Positions 7,556-20,700 of a stretch of 27,935 nt of DNA are shown one piece after another. The stretch's first letter is position 1. Every line of letters begins with the position of its first letter. Under the pieces are notes generated by a model that was not told where the DNA came from, ran no database searches, and saw only the letters and a program-made list of their open reading frames with translations. Source of the stretch: CAYNRE01 sp964399535 (GTDB lineage Bacteria > Planctomycetota > Planctomycetia > Pirellulales > CAYNRE01); NCBI GenBank assembly GCA_964399535.1, contig CAYNRE010000039.1, positions 1-27,935 of the forward strand, read 5' to 3'. Made by a program: the position numbers and the translations under genes.

Positions 7556-8300
7556 GTGCCCTCCGCAGTGACGCCGATAGGCGTTGAGCACATGTACATG
7601 CGGCCCGGCGCCCGTGGCGTCAGCGTGCGTGCCCTCCGCAGTGACGCCGATAGGCGTTGAGCACAATTCCACCGCGGCCGAGCCCACCTCGGCGGCCGAG
7701 TGCCCTCCGCAGTGACGCCGATAGGCGTTGAGCACACCTCGGGGTGGGCGGACAGCAGGTGCTGGGCCAGTGCCCTCCGCAGTGACGCCGATAGGCGTTG
7801 AGCACGAAAACCAGTGTATCGCCGCTGCCCGGCACGGCGCGTGCCCTCCGCAGTGACGCCGATAGGCGTTGAGCACTTGTGTGCGACCCGGTTGCCACCG
7901 TTGATTTCTGGTGCCCTCCGCAGTGACGCCGATAGGCGTTGAGCACTACTGGTCATGCGGCTGCGAGCGTGCCGCCATGATGTGCCCTCCGCAGTGACGC
8001 CGATAGGCGTTGAGCACTCGTGGGCCCACCTTGCGGCAACGGCACCTGGGCCGTGCCCTCCGCAGTGACGCCGATAGGCGTTGAGCACAAGCGGGCCAGC
8101 CATTACGTCTTGGGATTCACGCTGTGCCCTCCGCAGTGACGCCGATAGGCGTTGAGCACGCGACCATCACGCCGCCCGTGCTCTTGCCGCCGTGTGCCCT
8201 CCGCAGTGACGCCGATAGGCGTTGAGCACCCGTTGGCCGCCTTGGACAGGTTCACTTGCAGCCTGTGCCCTCCGCAGTGACGCCGATAGGCGTTGAGCAC
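7556..8300 (+). CRISPR. CRISPR array: 11 repeats of 36 nt, 10 spacers
   Basis: Identical 36-nt repeats start at 7556, 7629, 7700, 7770, 7841, 7911, 7982, 8053, 8124, 8194 and 8265. The repeat begins GTGCCCTCCGCAGTG and ends GGCGTTGAGCAC, so its ends are complementary (GTGC/GCAC). Spacers are 34-35 nt except the first, which is 37 nt, and none resembles another. Repeat bases 16-29 form a hairpin, ACGCC-GATA-GGCGT. Cleavage after G28 would leave the standard 8-nt handle TTGAGCAC. This handle appears only when the array is read on the + strand, which agrees with the cas genes and leader upstream. The last repeat is as perfect as the first, so no degenerate trailer repeat is seen. Confidence 0.98.
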
Positions 8301-8702
8301 GAACGATGCGAGCGCCCCAGCCGCCGCTGCCTGGAACTTCTATTGCGCCTCGGTGAATCACGCTTGGTGCAAAACAAATAAATAATTTTCTTGCAAACTA
8401 TCGTGCAAGTTCTGTAGTCTTCCCCACCATGCACGGGTGCCTTAAGACGCAGTCCCAAACCACGGGGGCATGGATTCCATGTGGCAGACCCGGAAGGTGC
8501 CAGTCGCTGGCGTGCCGCTTAGTAACGAGCCGGCCTGCTTGAATTCATTTCTAAGCCGAGCTCATATCTCGCCGGATACCACCTAGGAATCCCGACGCGT
8601 GCTCTATCGTGCGCCCATCGCCTTGCAGATGTGTGCAGATTGAGTTTTCGCAGACCTTCGCCTGGCACCAAATCACTCGCCTCGAGCTAGGAACAATTCG
8701 CG
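8301..8702. other. Non-coding region between array and giant gene
   Basis: No convincing gene is present; the short frames here (for example a 37-codon one from 8429) have no family resemblance or ribosome binding site. An AT-rich island at about 8371-8400 stands out in GC-rich surroundings. It leads into a dyad CTTGCA-8nt-TGCAAG (8390-8409), which could be a regulator site. TTGCAA (8391-8396) with TGTAGT (8413-8418), spaced 16 nt, is a weak promoter candidate for the downstream gene. A short palindrome CATGGATTCCATG lies at 8469-8481. No strong terminator was found after the array. Confidence 0.4.
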
Positions 8703-11700
8703 ATGGAACGTCCAGCACTCGCAGGGTGGATGAGACTACTGGGTTCCCCGAAGAGGCTCCCGAGACGGCGAGCGCGAATGGGCCGACGGGGCGGGCGGAC
8801 CGAGTCGCGCCAGCCCCTCGTGCAGCCGCTCGAGCAAAGATGGCTTCTGACCATCAACGAGCCACCGGCCATCGAGATACCTCCACCCCAGGCGACCGAT
8901 CTGAACGAACCGCTTGTATTCCACTCGGGCGGCAACGCGCCAAATGCCATTGAAATCACCGATCCTGACGCGGGCACCGACCCAATCCAAGTTACGCTCG
9001 GGGTCACCGACGGAACGCTGACACTCGCGACCACAGCCGGGCTCTCGGTCACTGGCGATGGGACCGATCTGGTAACTTTGACCGGAACATTCACCGCGAT
9101 CAACACGGCGCTCGACGGCCTCCAGTTTGATCCGCCTGAAGACGAATCCGGGGTCTTTCGCCTGGATATCTCGGCCGACGATCTGGGAAACAGCGGGACG
9201 GGCGGCGCCCAATCCGCGAGCCGAGCACTCTCGATCGGCGTCGCCCATACGAACCAGCCGCCGACGATCGCAGTCGAAGAACCGGACGGCGTGTTGCTGC
9301 CCAATACGTCGTTCATCCTGGCCGGCATCCAGATTGCCGATCCCGACGCCAATGGCTCGCCCGTGCAACTGGTCCTCGAAGTTGCTAGCGGAACCATCGA
9401 CATTGATCCGAACGTTTCAGCAGGGGTCGAGGCGGGCCAAATAAATGGAAACGGCACGACCCGGGTGGTGTTGGTCGCGACCCCAGGGGCCATTCAAGCC
9501 ACTTTGGACGACGACGGTGTTACCTACTCGCCCGACACCGATTTTGCCGGTCGCGAATTGGTGCGAGTCGAACTGAACGACCTCGGCAACGCGGGAATTG
9601 GCGGTACGCGATCGGTCTCCGCCGAGATCGATTTGCGCATCACCGAGGGGCCTGTCAATCTGGGCCCTGCTCGCATCGCCACCGATCCAGCCACATCAGT
9701 CGACGTGCGCTTCGGCGACGACCATCCCATCCAGGTAGCGAGCGGCGACGCGGCTGACGTGTCGGTTGAGCTTGAAGTGAATTGGGGAACACTGACCTTT
9801 ACGCCCGCGCTTGGCCTTACGTCGCACAGTGGCGACGACACCCAGGCGATATCCATGGTCGGCAGTCTGGAAGACGTCAACGCTTCCCTGGCGACGCTTG
9901 TCTACGATCCCGCCGTGAGTTTCCGTGGGGAGGTGGAGCTTCACTGGACGACCGCACTGCTGGACGAGTACAGCGAACCGACGCTATCGACCGAGAGCTA
10001 TCACACGATCGCCGTGGGCCGACCCGAGTTGCCGCCTGAGATTCGGCTTGGCCAACGAAGCGTCGCGGTGGCCCCCGGAGGTACTGTCGAGGTCCCCACA
10101 TTCTCAGTAGCAGACGGCGCCGTTCAGACCGATTTGCGAGTCACGCTTTCGGCCTCGTCGGGGAGGATTACGGTACCCGTCGACGTTGAAGACGGTCTAA
10201 CGCCGCTCCAGGTGGCCGGGAACGGAACGTCGCGCGTGGTGATCATCGCGCCGTCATTGACCATATTCAGCACCCTGGCAGCGCAGGCAGCCGAATACGA
10301 ACCCAACTCGGGTTTCTCGGGAGAAGATCGAGTCTGGATTGAGGTCGATGACCGAGATTCCAGCGGTCACGTTAGGCCGGCGCTTGCCCGCGACTCGCTA
10401 CGCGTACACGTCGTCGAGGAATTGGTTTGGCTGGCACCCGATTTTCGCAACGTCGTCACGGATGCTGAACTGAGCTTTGGCATGCTGTCCGAAGCGGGCA
10501 TCGCTTTAGCCGATTTACGGGCGACACCGGGCGATCTCGAGTTGATCCTCGAGGTGGAACAGGGAGGATTGAGCGTCACGCCCGCGACGGGGGTGACCAT
10601 TGTGGCGGGCAACGGCCCGACGGAGCCACTTCTGCGCATGCGAGGCACAAGCGAGGTGCTCAGCGAGTCGCTGGCCACGCTGGTTTACACCCCTGAACCG
10701 GCATTCGGGGGCCAAGACTTGTTGACACTGGTTGCCACGGACCTGGCAGACCCTCCCCAGGAACTTGCCACGGCGGCGGTCGTGATCGGGGTCAATCAGC
10801 TTGGCGGAGCGCCCGTCATCTCGATTTTCGATCCGCGGCCGCTCATCGTGGGCACCAACGGCCGATCCACGATTCCAGGCGTGATTCTCAGCAATGATGA
10901 TCGCGGCCTGAGTGAGCTTGTCCTGCGGCTCCACAGTTACCACGGTCGCTTTGAAATCGAAACCGAGGGCAGCGGGTCGGGAATTGCAGACTCGGCGGTG
11001 TTCGGCGCAGGAACTTCGGAAGTAGAGATTCATGGTAATCAAACCCAACTGGTGCTGCTGCTTACGTCGCTGGAAGGACTAGTCTACGTTCCCGATGCCC
11101 ATTATCGGGGCGAAGACCTGATCGAGCTTTCGCTCGATGACCAAGGGGCCGTCGGCACCGCCGGTCCGCAAAAGGACATCAACGCCATCCGGGTTTGGGT
11201 TACCAGCGACCCCGTGGCGACGGGTCCGACAACACAAACGATCGAGAGTGGATCCTTATTCTTTTCGGACTTAACGGACAACGGGCTTCACGTATACGGA
11301 TTTCGCGAGGCAGACGAACCGGCGACGGTGACTGTGTCCGTCACAAGTGGTCTGCTACGCCCGGCCTCGAGCGACCCGGAGGACGAAGGAGAGGCGGAGC
11401 TGGAATGGACCGATGATCTCGACGCGATCGACGCCGAGTTACAGGGCCTCGAATTTGTGCCGAGCGAGAGTTTTAGCGGAGTGGTTTCGCTGGTCGTCAC
11501 GGTCCGTGCCACTGCCCAACCCGAATCGACAGGTTACTCGACCACGGTGCAGATCGCGGTCAATCACACCAACTCTGCGCCGTCGATTCGCGTCGATCGG
11601 GGCGAAGCGATTGTCGCGAGCACGACAGCAACAACAATTTCGGGGATCGCTGTTGAAGACTCCGACGCGCTTGGTGCTCCCGTTCGGGTAACGTTTTCCG

Positions 11701-14700
11701 TCAAGAACGGAGAACTCTTGCTACGGACCGACGTGGCCGATGGGCTGGAACCGTACGACCTGTTCGGCAACGGCACCTCTGAAGTGACCGTATGGTCTTC
11801 GCTTGATCGACTCGCTGAAACGCTGACCGCAGAAGGTGGGCTCGTCTACGAGCCCAACGACTCGATGGTGGAGGACGACGTTCTCCGCATCGTGATCGAC
11901 GACCGTGGCAATACTGGCGGAATGTTAGGACTGGCCGTCGGCACGATTCGGCTGCGAGTCACAGATCGCTTACTCCATGAATTGCCTGTGGGGCCCTGGA
12001 CACCGCTGAACACGCCGTTAACGCTTTCGACTGAGCTTCGCAGCGCCGTGCGAATCGTCGATTTCGACGCGGCGGAGCGGGAACTGCTCCTGGAAGTGGA
12101 AGCCAGTCACGGACGATTGCGCTGGAGCACTGCTGAGCCGGAAACTGAGCCTGTCTCGAGCCTGACCCTGGAAGGAACCTTGGAGGAACTCAACGAGGCA
12201 CTGGATGGGCTCGAGTTCATCCCCGATACCGAGTTCCGTGGTACCGCCCAATTAGGCTTCCGTACAAGTGACTCTGGTCACAGCCTTGGGCCACTGACCG
12301 CGGAAGACGTGTTGGCGATCGGTGTCGGCGTGTTAAATCAGTCGCCGCGCCTGATCGTGCCCGATCAACCTCTTCGGTTCGAGGTCGAATCAGGGGTGCC
12401 ATCGCCGGTAGCGCTGTCTGCTGTCTCGATCGAGGATTCGGACGCCGGAGGCAGCCCACTGGAACTGGTTCTCGTCACACCCAGCGGCACCCTGGAAGTG
12501 CTGGCAGACGGGCTGGCGTCGCTACGTCCGGACCAGGTCGACCGCCTGAGCCCGCAAAGCATTGTGTTGCGTGGAACCGTCGAACAACTCAATCGTGCAC
12601 TGCAATCCAACGGAGTGTTTTATATTCCGCCAACTGGGTTCAGCGGACTTGACTATGTGGTGCTGCGCATCACCGACTTAGGGAACTCGGGGGCCGGTGG
12701 GGCCAAAGAGGATGCCGAAATCGTCCGTTTCGCTGGTCCGCTCGTGAATTATCCGCCGGTTGTATCCGTACCCGCGTACCGGGTGCAGGTCCAGGCCAAC
12801 GAGGTTACGGCGCTCGACCCGGTGGAGGGGCTAGGCATCGCTTTCGACGACGAGGATGCGGAGGATGAATCGTTTGGGGCAGGTTTTATTGCGCGCAACG
12901 GAAGGATTCGGATTCCCGCGTCCGCGGTGGAAGATCTCACGTTCCTCATGGGAGAGGCGGACGAATTCGCCCGAGCTGTTTTCTTCGCCGGCGCTCGCTC
13001 CGACATCGCCGCGGCGCTGGCGGCAGTCGAATACTTGCCTGACACGAACTTCTTCGGACCAGACGACGTGCGCGTCTTCGTCACCGATTTCGATGGCGAG
13101 GGCACGCCCGGGATCATGGGTCCGGGGACTACCGAAGTCTCGTACCGATTCCAGGTGCTGGACCCAGCCGAGCCCATCGAACTGGAGTTCGTCGATGCCG
13201 AGGCTCCCGGCGGCCGTCTGGCCTACAGCCTGGGCAACCTGGACACCCTCGCCGAAAACGGGCCCGGCCACACCTACCTGCTAGAGGCGGCCGCCGGACA
13301 GCGGCTCTCACTCCGTGTGGAACCCGATCCAACCGCGCCGACGCTAGCTCCCGTTGTTACGGTATTTGACCCTCGGCTGCGTCAAGTAGTGACCCGATCC
13401 GCCGAGCGTGGTACCCCACTGATTCTCAACGGCATCGAACTGCCTTCCGACGGAATCTATGAGATTCTCGTCTCGGCAGGCGGCGCATCGTTCGGTCGGT
13501 TCACTCTGGATGTCGTTCTCGACGGCGGGTATTCGTCGACTCATCGTGATCGGGGCGAGTTCGACTCGTTGGAGTCGCCGCGTTTGGATTTCGGAGCCAC
13601 TTCGACCCGTTGGACAACGGTGAGTAGCTCGCAGGCTCTACGACAATTGGGAAGCTGGGATGGGGCTACCGGTCGGCTAATCACCGCCTTTGGCGGAATC
13701 AGCGAGTTTCAGGCGGCCAACGATGCAGAGGGCAACCCCTGGCGAACCCGTGTCGTGCTCGATGGTCCCTATTACGGTTTGCAGGAAGGGGACCGTGTTG
13801 CGATTCGGCAACCGTTCAGTCTAAACGAGTTTGAGGGCGAGTACACGATCCACAACGTACAGGTCGAGCCAGCCCCCGGACAGCCGGCTACCTTCGACAT
13901 CGACGTGCCATTTGATGTGCTCAAGAATGGTCACTTCGGCACTTGGCAACTTTTGCCCGGCACCGCTTGGAATTATGGTCCGGCACTGGGGGTAACGCTA
14001 CTGACCGAGTTCGAAGAACGCTCCATCGCTCTGGTGGGGCACGTCGATCCGAATTCGGGCGTCGACATCCTTGATGTCAGCGATCCCCTGGCCCCCGTTC
14101 TCTTGGCCAACTTCCGCCATGCTGAGGAAGCGCAGGAGATCGTGTCGCTTACGCCAGGCGACGATCTCTGGATCACTCGCATCACTACGGCTGGGGCACA
14201 TGGCCTCCAGAACGGCGCAACTGTGCGCATCGAAGGGACAGGTCCGTATGACGGCGAATTTCAGGTTTTCGGGGTAACGTCGGACAGCTTTGCGATCTCG
14301 TTTCACTACGCAGGTCCGGCCAACGGCACTTGGCGAAGTGTCGTGGGAAATCAAATCACCGGTCTGGCGGTCAAGGACCACTACGCCTACTTGGCCAGCA
14401 ATAACGGCGGCGGGATCCTGGTGCTGGATATCAGCGATCCGGCGGCACCGGCGGAAGTGACCAAGTTAGTGCCCATCTCGCCAGCGCAACGCTTTTTTGC
14501 GATCGCCGTTGCGGGCGATCTGTTATTCGCCGTCGGAGACGAATCAGGAGATGTCATCGTTTACGACGTGTCCGACCCGGCGGACCCCACGCCTCTTCCG
14601 ACAATCGAGACAGGAGAACTAGGGCTCCTGGGCGTTTCGGTTCGAGACAACCTCCTCTACACCGCCGTTCCGTTTTCGCTCGTCGATCCCGAAAACCCTG

Positions 14701-17700
14701 CCTTGGGCGTGGGCGGGTTTGTGGATGTCTACGACCTGACCGACTATCCGACCACGGATGCCGTGCGCGTGTCGCGGCTGGAATCCGGCTTGACCACCGC
14801 GTTTGTCGCTCCCACGGACGACGGCGACCATCTGGTGATCACTCGACTGGGCGCCGAATTCGACACGGCTGCGGCGCTGGTAAGTATCTGGGACATCTCC
14901 GACTTCGAAAACCCGGTCCAGGTGGCTGGAATCGATCCGGAAGACTGGGGAGCGACCGCCTTTGGGGCCGGAGTCCCGGTCGTCGACGGTTCGACGCTGT
15001 ACATCTCGATGTTTCAATCCGGGCTCCAAGCCTTCGACATCACCGATCCGGCTAATCCGCAACGGCTTGGAGAGCTGAGCGTCGTTCCGACCGATGCGTT
15101 TGGCTTGGCATTCGCCGGCATGTTTGGCCTGGGGCCCCAACTGGGGTCACAGAGCCTGTTGGTGACCGACTTCGACCGCGGCCTGTTTGTCGTCGATGGC
15201 CGGCCCGACGAACAAACGTACCAGCTCGATCTGACCCGGGCCGTCGGTCAACCTCTTGACATTCTGCTCCGCGGAATCGACAGCCAGCTCTACGCAGATG
15301 CCGTCATCGAACTATACGGCCCCCCAGAGTTGCCCGAAGAACCGGAAGTAGAACCGCCTCCCCTGGTGCTGCTGGCAACCAGCGAGTCGTACAGCCTGGG
15401 CCTGAACTCCGAACGTTTCGATCAGGGCATCTTGGGGTACACCATTGCCGATCCGGGCCTTTACACCATCCTTGTGCGCAGCCGCGCTAGCGGGCGATAC
15501 GAACTGGTGGTAGGGGCCGATTTAACGCTTACCGCTTACCAGGTCGATGGGGAACAGTCTGAGCCGAAGTCTCTCGACGACTTGTCCGCCGCGGCCGGGT
15601 TTCTGGAAGATTCGTCTCCCATCCAATACACGCTTACGCTACCTGCCGACGAGCCTTTCCGGGCTTGGACAGAAACGCCCGGCTGGGGTGAATCGGTTCT
15701 CATCTCGAACCTCGTCGACCCTGCCCTGACGCTGCGCAATTCAAGCGATGAGATCGTAGCCTTCAACTCCAGCGCCGAGCCCGGGGCCAAGAATGCCCTG
15801 TTGCAATACGTGCCGGCATCCGCCGGAGTCTACACGCTCGAGATCAGCCGTGAGGACTCAGCCACTGGCGGCTACGTTCTGCACATCGAGCAGGCCGCTG
15901 TGAACAACCCGCCTTCGTTGACCCAGCCCGCGTCCCTGGTTACGGGCGTGGACGAGACCATCGAGTTAGTCGCGGTCGGAGGCGGTCCGCTGAAGGTCGC
16001 CGACCCGGATTCAGGGGATTCTGGAATCGAGATATCGATTGCAGTCGAGCACGGCACGCTCAACTGGGAAACCACTTCCGGCACCAGCACTGACAGTTCC
16101 TCAAGCGGCACTATCACGACCTATGTGCTGGCCGGTCCCGTGATGGCGCTCAACGAACTTCTAGCCACCCTCACCTTTACTCCGAGCATGGCATTTCTGG
16201 GGACGGCCCATCTTGCCATCACCGTCGACGATCTGGGAAACACCGGGTCGGGTGGTCCGCAGATCGTTGCATCCGAGCTGAACATTCAGGTGCGCGAGCG
16301 CAACGCTCCCCCCGGATTGGTATTCCCCGGCCCGCAACGTACGGCTCGCGATACCCGTTTGGTGTTCGCGCCCGGTGGTGACAACCGGATCGCGATCGAG
16401 CCGTCGTTGGGCACCGAGGACCATGTCTTCCGCATTGAACTTGAGGCCGAAGAAGGAACGCTACTTTTTGGTTCGACTGCCGGTGCAACGGTAGTCGCTG
16501 GCGCAAGCGGGACATCGGCCATAACGCTTGACGGCAGGGCCACGGTTCTGAACGAGCTGCTCTCCGGATTTGCTTTCGACCCCGAAAACGGCTTCACGGG
16601 AGTTGGTCAACTCACGATCACGGCTGGCGATCTGGGCCTGGATGGTCTAGGAGAGCCAGCCGAAGTAAGTGGAGAGGTCCGTATCGCTGTTGATCACCGT
16701 AATCAAGCGCCCACGATTTCCGGGAGCGAGTGGGCTTATCGCGGCTGGCCCAACGAAGCCACGCATCTCAGCGGCATCGGGATCGCCGACGCCGATGCCG
16801 GCGACGCAGTTCTGCTTGTGCGCTTGGAAGTCGGCGAAGGAACACTGCAAATCGATACGGAGGTCGATGGGGGAATCGAAGCGAGCCAGGTGACCGGCAA
16901 CAATTCCGACACGATTGACATTCGTGCATCGCTGGCCCAGTTACAGGCTACGCTCCTCGAGTCCACCGCGCTCACGTATCAGCCCGGGGAGCCGCCCGAG
17001 GAGTTCGACGAATTGACCGTGACCGTGGACGACCTGGGCAACACTGGGCTTGGTGGTCCACGTCGTGTCGAGCGATCCTTCGAAATCGTCATCTCTGACG
17101 AGGATTTGGGCTCTACCATTCATGCGCCGAACGTTCCCTGGATTACCGAAATCGACGAACCGATCGTGTTGACCGGCCTGACCATCGAGAACTCCGACGA
17201 ACCGACGGGTGTACAAGTCGTCGTCCGCGTAGAGGAGGGGACGTTGTCGCTTGTCGACATCGACCTGGAAGACGAGAACACGATCAGCGTTTCATCCGAC
17301 GGAACCATGGTCACCTTGGAGGGCTCGCTCGAATGGATCAACGCCACGCTGGGAACTTCCGGAGGGCCCGAGTACACGCCCAAATCCGGCTGGGGAGGCC
17401 TGGATCGCGTGTATGTCGAGGTGAATGCCACTAATGGTGCCTCGGTGCTGCATGACGAGTTGGAATCTCCCTTGTTTCTGGCGGTCGTCGAACCGCTTTC
17501 GTACACGGACCTGGGTGAGTTGGTTCCAGCTCCCACGATTCATTTACCGGAGACGACCTATATCCCGCGAGACAGCACCCTGGAGTTTCCGGAAGGCGGG
17601 CCGGGGCAGATTTGGATTGAAGACAGCTCTTCGCCCGAGGCGACGCTCGTCGTACGGCTGGAAGTGAGCAACGGCTCGCTGGAACTCTCGGGGTCGACGG

Positions 17701-20700
17701 GCCTCAGCCTTCTCGAGGGAACTTCGGTAAGCGGCCGGCGAATCGCCGTGAGCGGTTTGGTCAGTGACATCAACGCTGCCCTGGCGGGAATGGTCTTTGA
17801 CCCTGGGAGCGGATTCACCGGATCGGTCTACCTCGATCTTTGGGCGGCCCGTTCGACGGAGACATCTGCTGGACTGGCCGGCCAAGCAAGCGACTCGCTT
17901 ACCGTTCGTGTCCAAGCCCGGGCCGAGCCTCCGGTTATCGTCTCACCGTCTTCAATTCTGGCGACGCCGGCCGTGGCCTTGCTGGTTGGCACCACAGAAT
18001 CTCCGCTGTCCGTAAGCGCCCCAGGAGTGGGCGATGCAACGATCAGCGTTAACTTGACGGCGAATTTCGGCAGCTTGCGCGCGGTACTCATCGGCGGTAC
18101 CATCTTGACCAAAGGAGATGAGAGTGGTGCGAACACTCTTTCCCTCACCGGGTCGGTTGCCGACGTCAACGCGACGCTCGAAACCCTGGAGTACCTGGCC
18201 GATCGTCTCTACCGTGGACCGGACCTGATTCGAATCGTAGTCGACGATCTGGCTCACAACGGCACGGCAAGTCGCCAGAAGGCTACCGCGCTGGTCGAGG
18301 TCGCGCTGGCCCCGGTCAGCCTACCACCTCTGCTGAATCTACCGACGAACTTGTTGCGAACAGACGAGGGAGAACCGCTGCTCGTGGCCGAGTCCGGGCA
18401 CTTTCCCCCGTCGATCAAGGCGCCGGATTTGGCCGACGATCGCCTCGCCGTAACGATCCAGGTTGCGGCCGGCACGCTAAGCATCGTTGAGCCAGGACCT
18501 GCCGAGGTGGTTCAATCGAGCTCGGAAGAACTCGTGCTGACGGGCAGCGAGTCTGAGGTCAACGAGGCGCTTTTATCACTTACGTTGACACCCGACGACT
18601 ACTGGAATGGCAGCCTGACAATCGACTTGTCGGTGCAGCAAATTGACGATGAGGATACACCGCAGCTCGCCGAGCCGGTGACTGGCCAGATGCGGGTTTA
18701 TTTCTCCGCAGGCCAAGGATCGCCGCGAATTCGTCTTCCCGAACTGATCCGCACTGAGGAGGATCAGCCGATTGCGCTTTCCACGCGGTTCAATATCGCG
18801 GTGTTCATCAATGACCAGGCGTCGAGTGCATCTCTGACGACGGCGGTCTCCGTCGAACGCGGATCGTTAATCTTGCCGGCCGAAGAGCTTCCCGCTGGGC
18901 TAGTGATTTCGCCCGCGCCCGTGGAAAGCATTATTTCCGGTGACTCGATCACCCTGACCGGCTCTTGGGTCGACATCAACGACGCCTTGAGCCGGTTGAG
19001 TTACGTCCCGGAAACGGGGGAAGTCTACGAATCTCGGCTGACAGTCACGAATGAGTTTTCCACCCTTTCGCCAAATCGTCTGGCCTCGGACTCCGTGCCG
19101 ATTCAGGTGGTGCCGCCGTCGGGTGAGCCCGAGCACCAGGGAACTGCGCCGCGGACAGTCGGCACCGGCTCGCTGCTCGGGTTCGGTGGCAGCGAACCGC
19201 TCGAGGTCGTCGACCCTTATCTGACAACCGACCTAGTTCAGGTGACGGTGCTGGCCGAAGCTGGCGAAGTTTCGCTGAATCAATCGTGGTGGCTCCCGGG
19301 CCTTTCGTTCGCCGGGACGTTGGCCGAAGTGAACCAGAAACTCGAATTGCTCCGCTTTCGCCCGGAGCCCGGCTTTCTGGGTACCGCAAACCTTCGCATC
19401 ATCACCTCAGATTTGGGCAACTCGCGCGACGGGATCGTGTTGGAAGCCACGGACGACGTAGAAATCACCGTGGTCGATGCCCGGTTCGAATGGAGCGTTC
19501 CCGGCCCGCAGTTGCTGGCCGAGAACAATATCCTCTTGTTGTCATCGGCTACTAGCGACGCGATCGATCTTACCTACTTGGAAGAAGACGAGCCCGAGGA
19601 GCTTCAGACGATTCAGCTCACCTTGGGCGCCTCACACGGGCTTGTCAGTCTGCCGGACGAAACCGAATACGAATCACCGGCCTCGAGCATCACGCTCGAG
19701 GGGACCGTCAGTGAGATTCGTGCCCTGCTTGCAGGCGGCGTTCAGTTCTCACCAGACCCAGGCTACCTGGGTGAGGCGGCGATCGAGGTCGCAGTAGCGG
19801 TGGCCATTGAGGGCAATTCGGTGGGGGCCACTTCCTCGATACCGATCACGGTCAGCAACCTGAATCAGCCGCCGGTCAACCGGCTGCCCGACGACCTCGC
19901 GGTGCGTCCCAACGGATACTTGGTGTTGTCCTCGGCGCTGGGCAATGCAATTCGCATCGAGGATCCCGATGCCGGTAGCGCTCCGCTGGAAGTAGTGGTG
20001 CTGGCCCAGTACGGCACCTTTCGTCTGGCCGGACAGGCAGGGCTTGAGGTATTCACCAACACCGGAAGAATCGCGAGCTTCCGCGGAAATCTGGCCGCCA
20101 TTAACGCGGCCTTCGATGGGGTGGTATTCCGCCCCGAAGCCGAGGCTTTGCTCGACGACCCCGAGGCCCAGCCTACCCTAACGATTGTCACCAACGACTT
20201 GGGGAATTCCGGAATCGGCGGTCCCCTGGTCGATGAAGACGACCTAGTAATCTCTGTTGAATCGATCAACCTGCCTCCCACGATTGCGGCACCTCTCTCG
20301 GCATTCGTCGGCGAGGATGAAGTACTCACCCTCTCGGCCACCACCGACAACGGAATCGTGCTTGACGACCCGGACGCGGCGGAAGAAGCCCAGCTAGAAC
20401 TCACTTTGATGACCGCCGTGGCCCGCATTACTTTGGCCACGGATACCGGGCTGGCATTTCTGAACGGTTCCGGTACCTCGGACCGGTTTCTGCGAGTCCG
20501 CGGCACCCTCGAAGACCTAAACGCGGCGCTCGACGGATTGACGATCGGTCCGTTCGACGAGGACAGCCCCGACGACGCGCTCACCATCTCTCTAAACGAT
20601 CTGGCCGACGAAGAGCTGGGTGGCCCCGCAATCGCCACCCGAGTTCTGCAGATCGGCCGTGCGCTTGGCCTCGAGCTGCCGACTTCCCTCACCGGTCAGC

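Noticed and set aside
8301..8360. Terminator after the CRISPR array
   Set aside because: I found no GC-rich hairpin followed by a T-run.
7444..8361. Several minus-strand open frames across the CRISPR array with repeated CSTPIGVTAEGT / LNAYRRHCGGH / AQRLSASLRRA peptides
   Set aside because: They are translations of the 36-nt repeat in three frames; the repeat length is a multiple of three and lacks stops. No real protein.
8429..8542. 37-codon frame between the array and the giant gene
   Set aside because: It has no ribosome binding site, Cys/Arg-rich random-looking content and no recognisable family.
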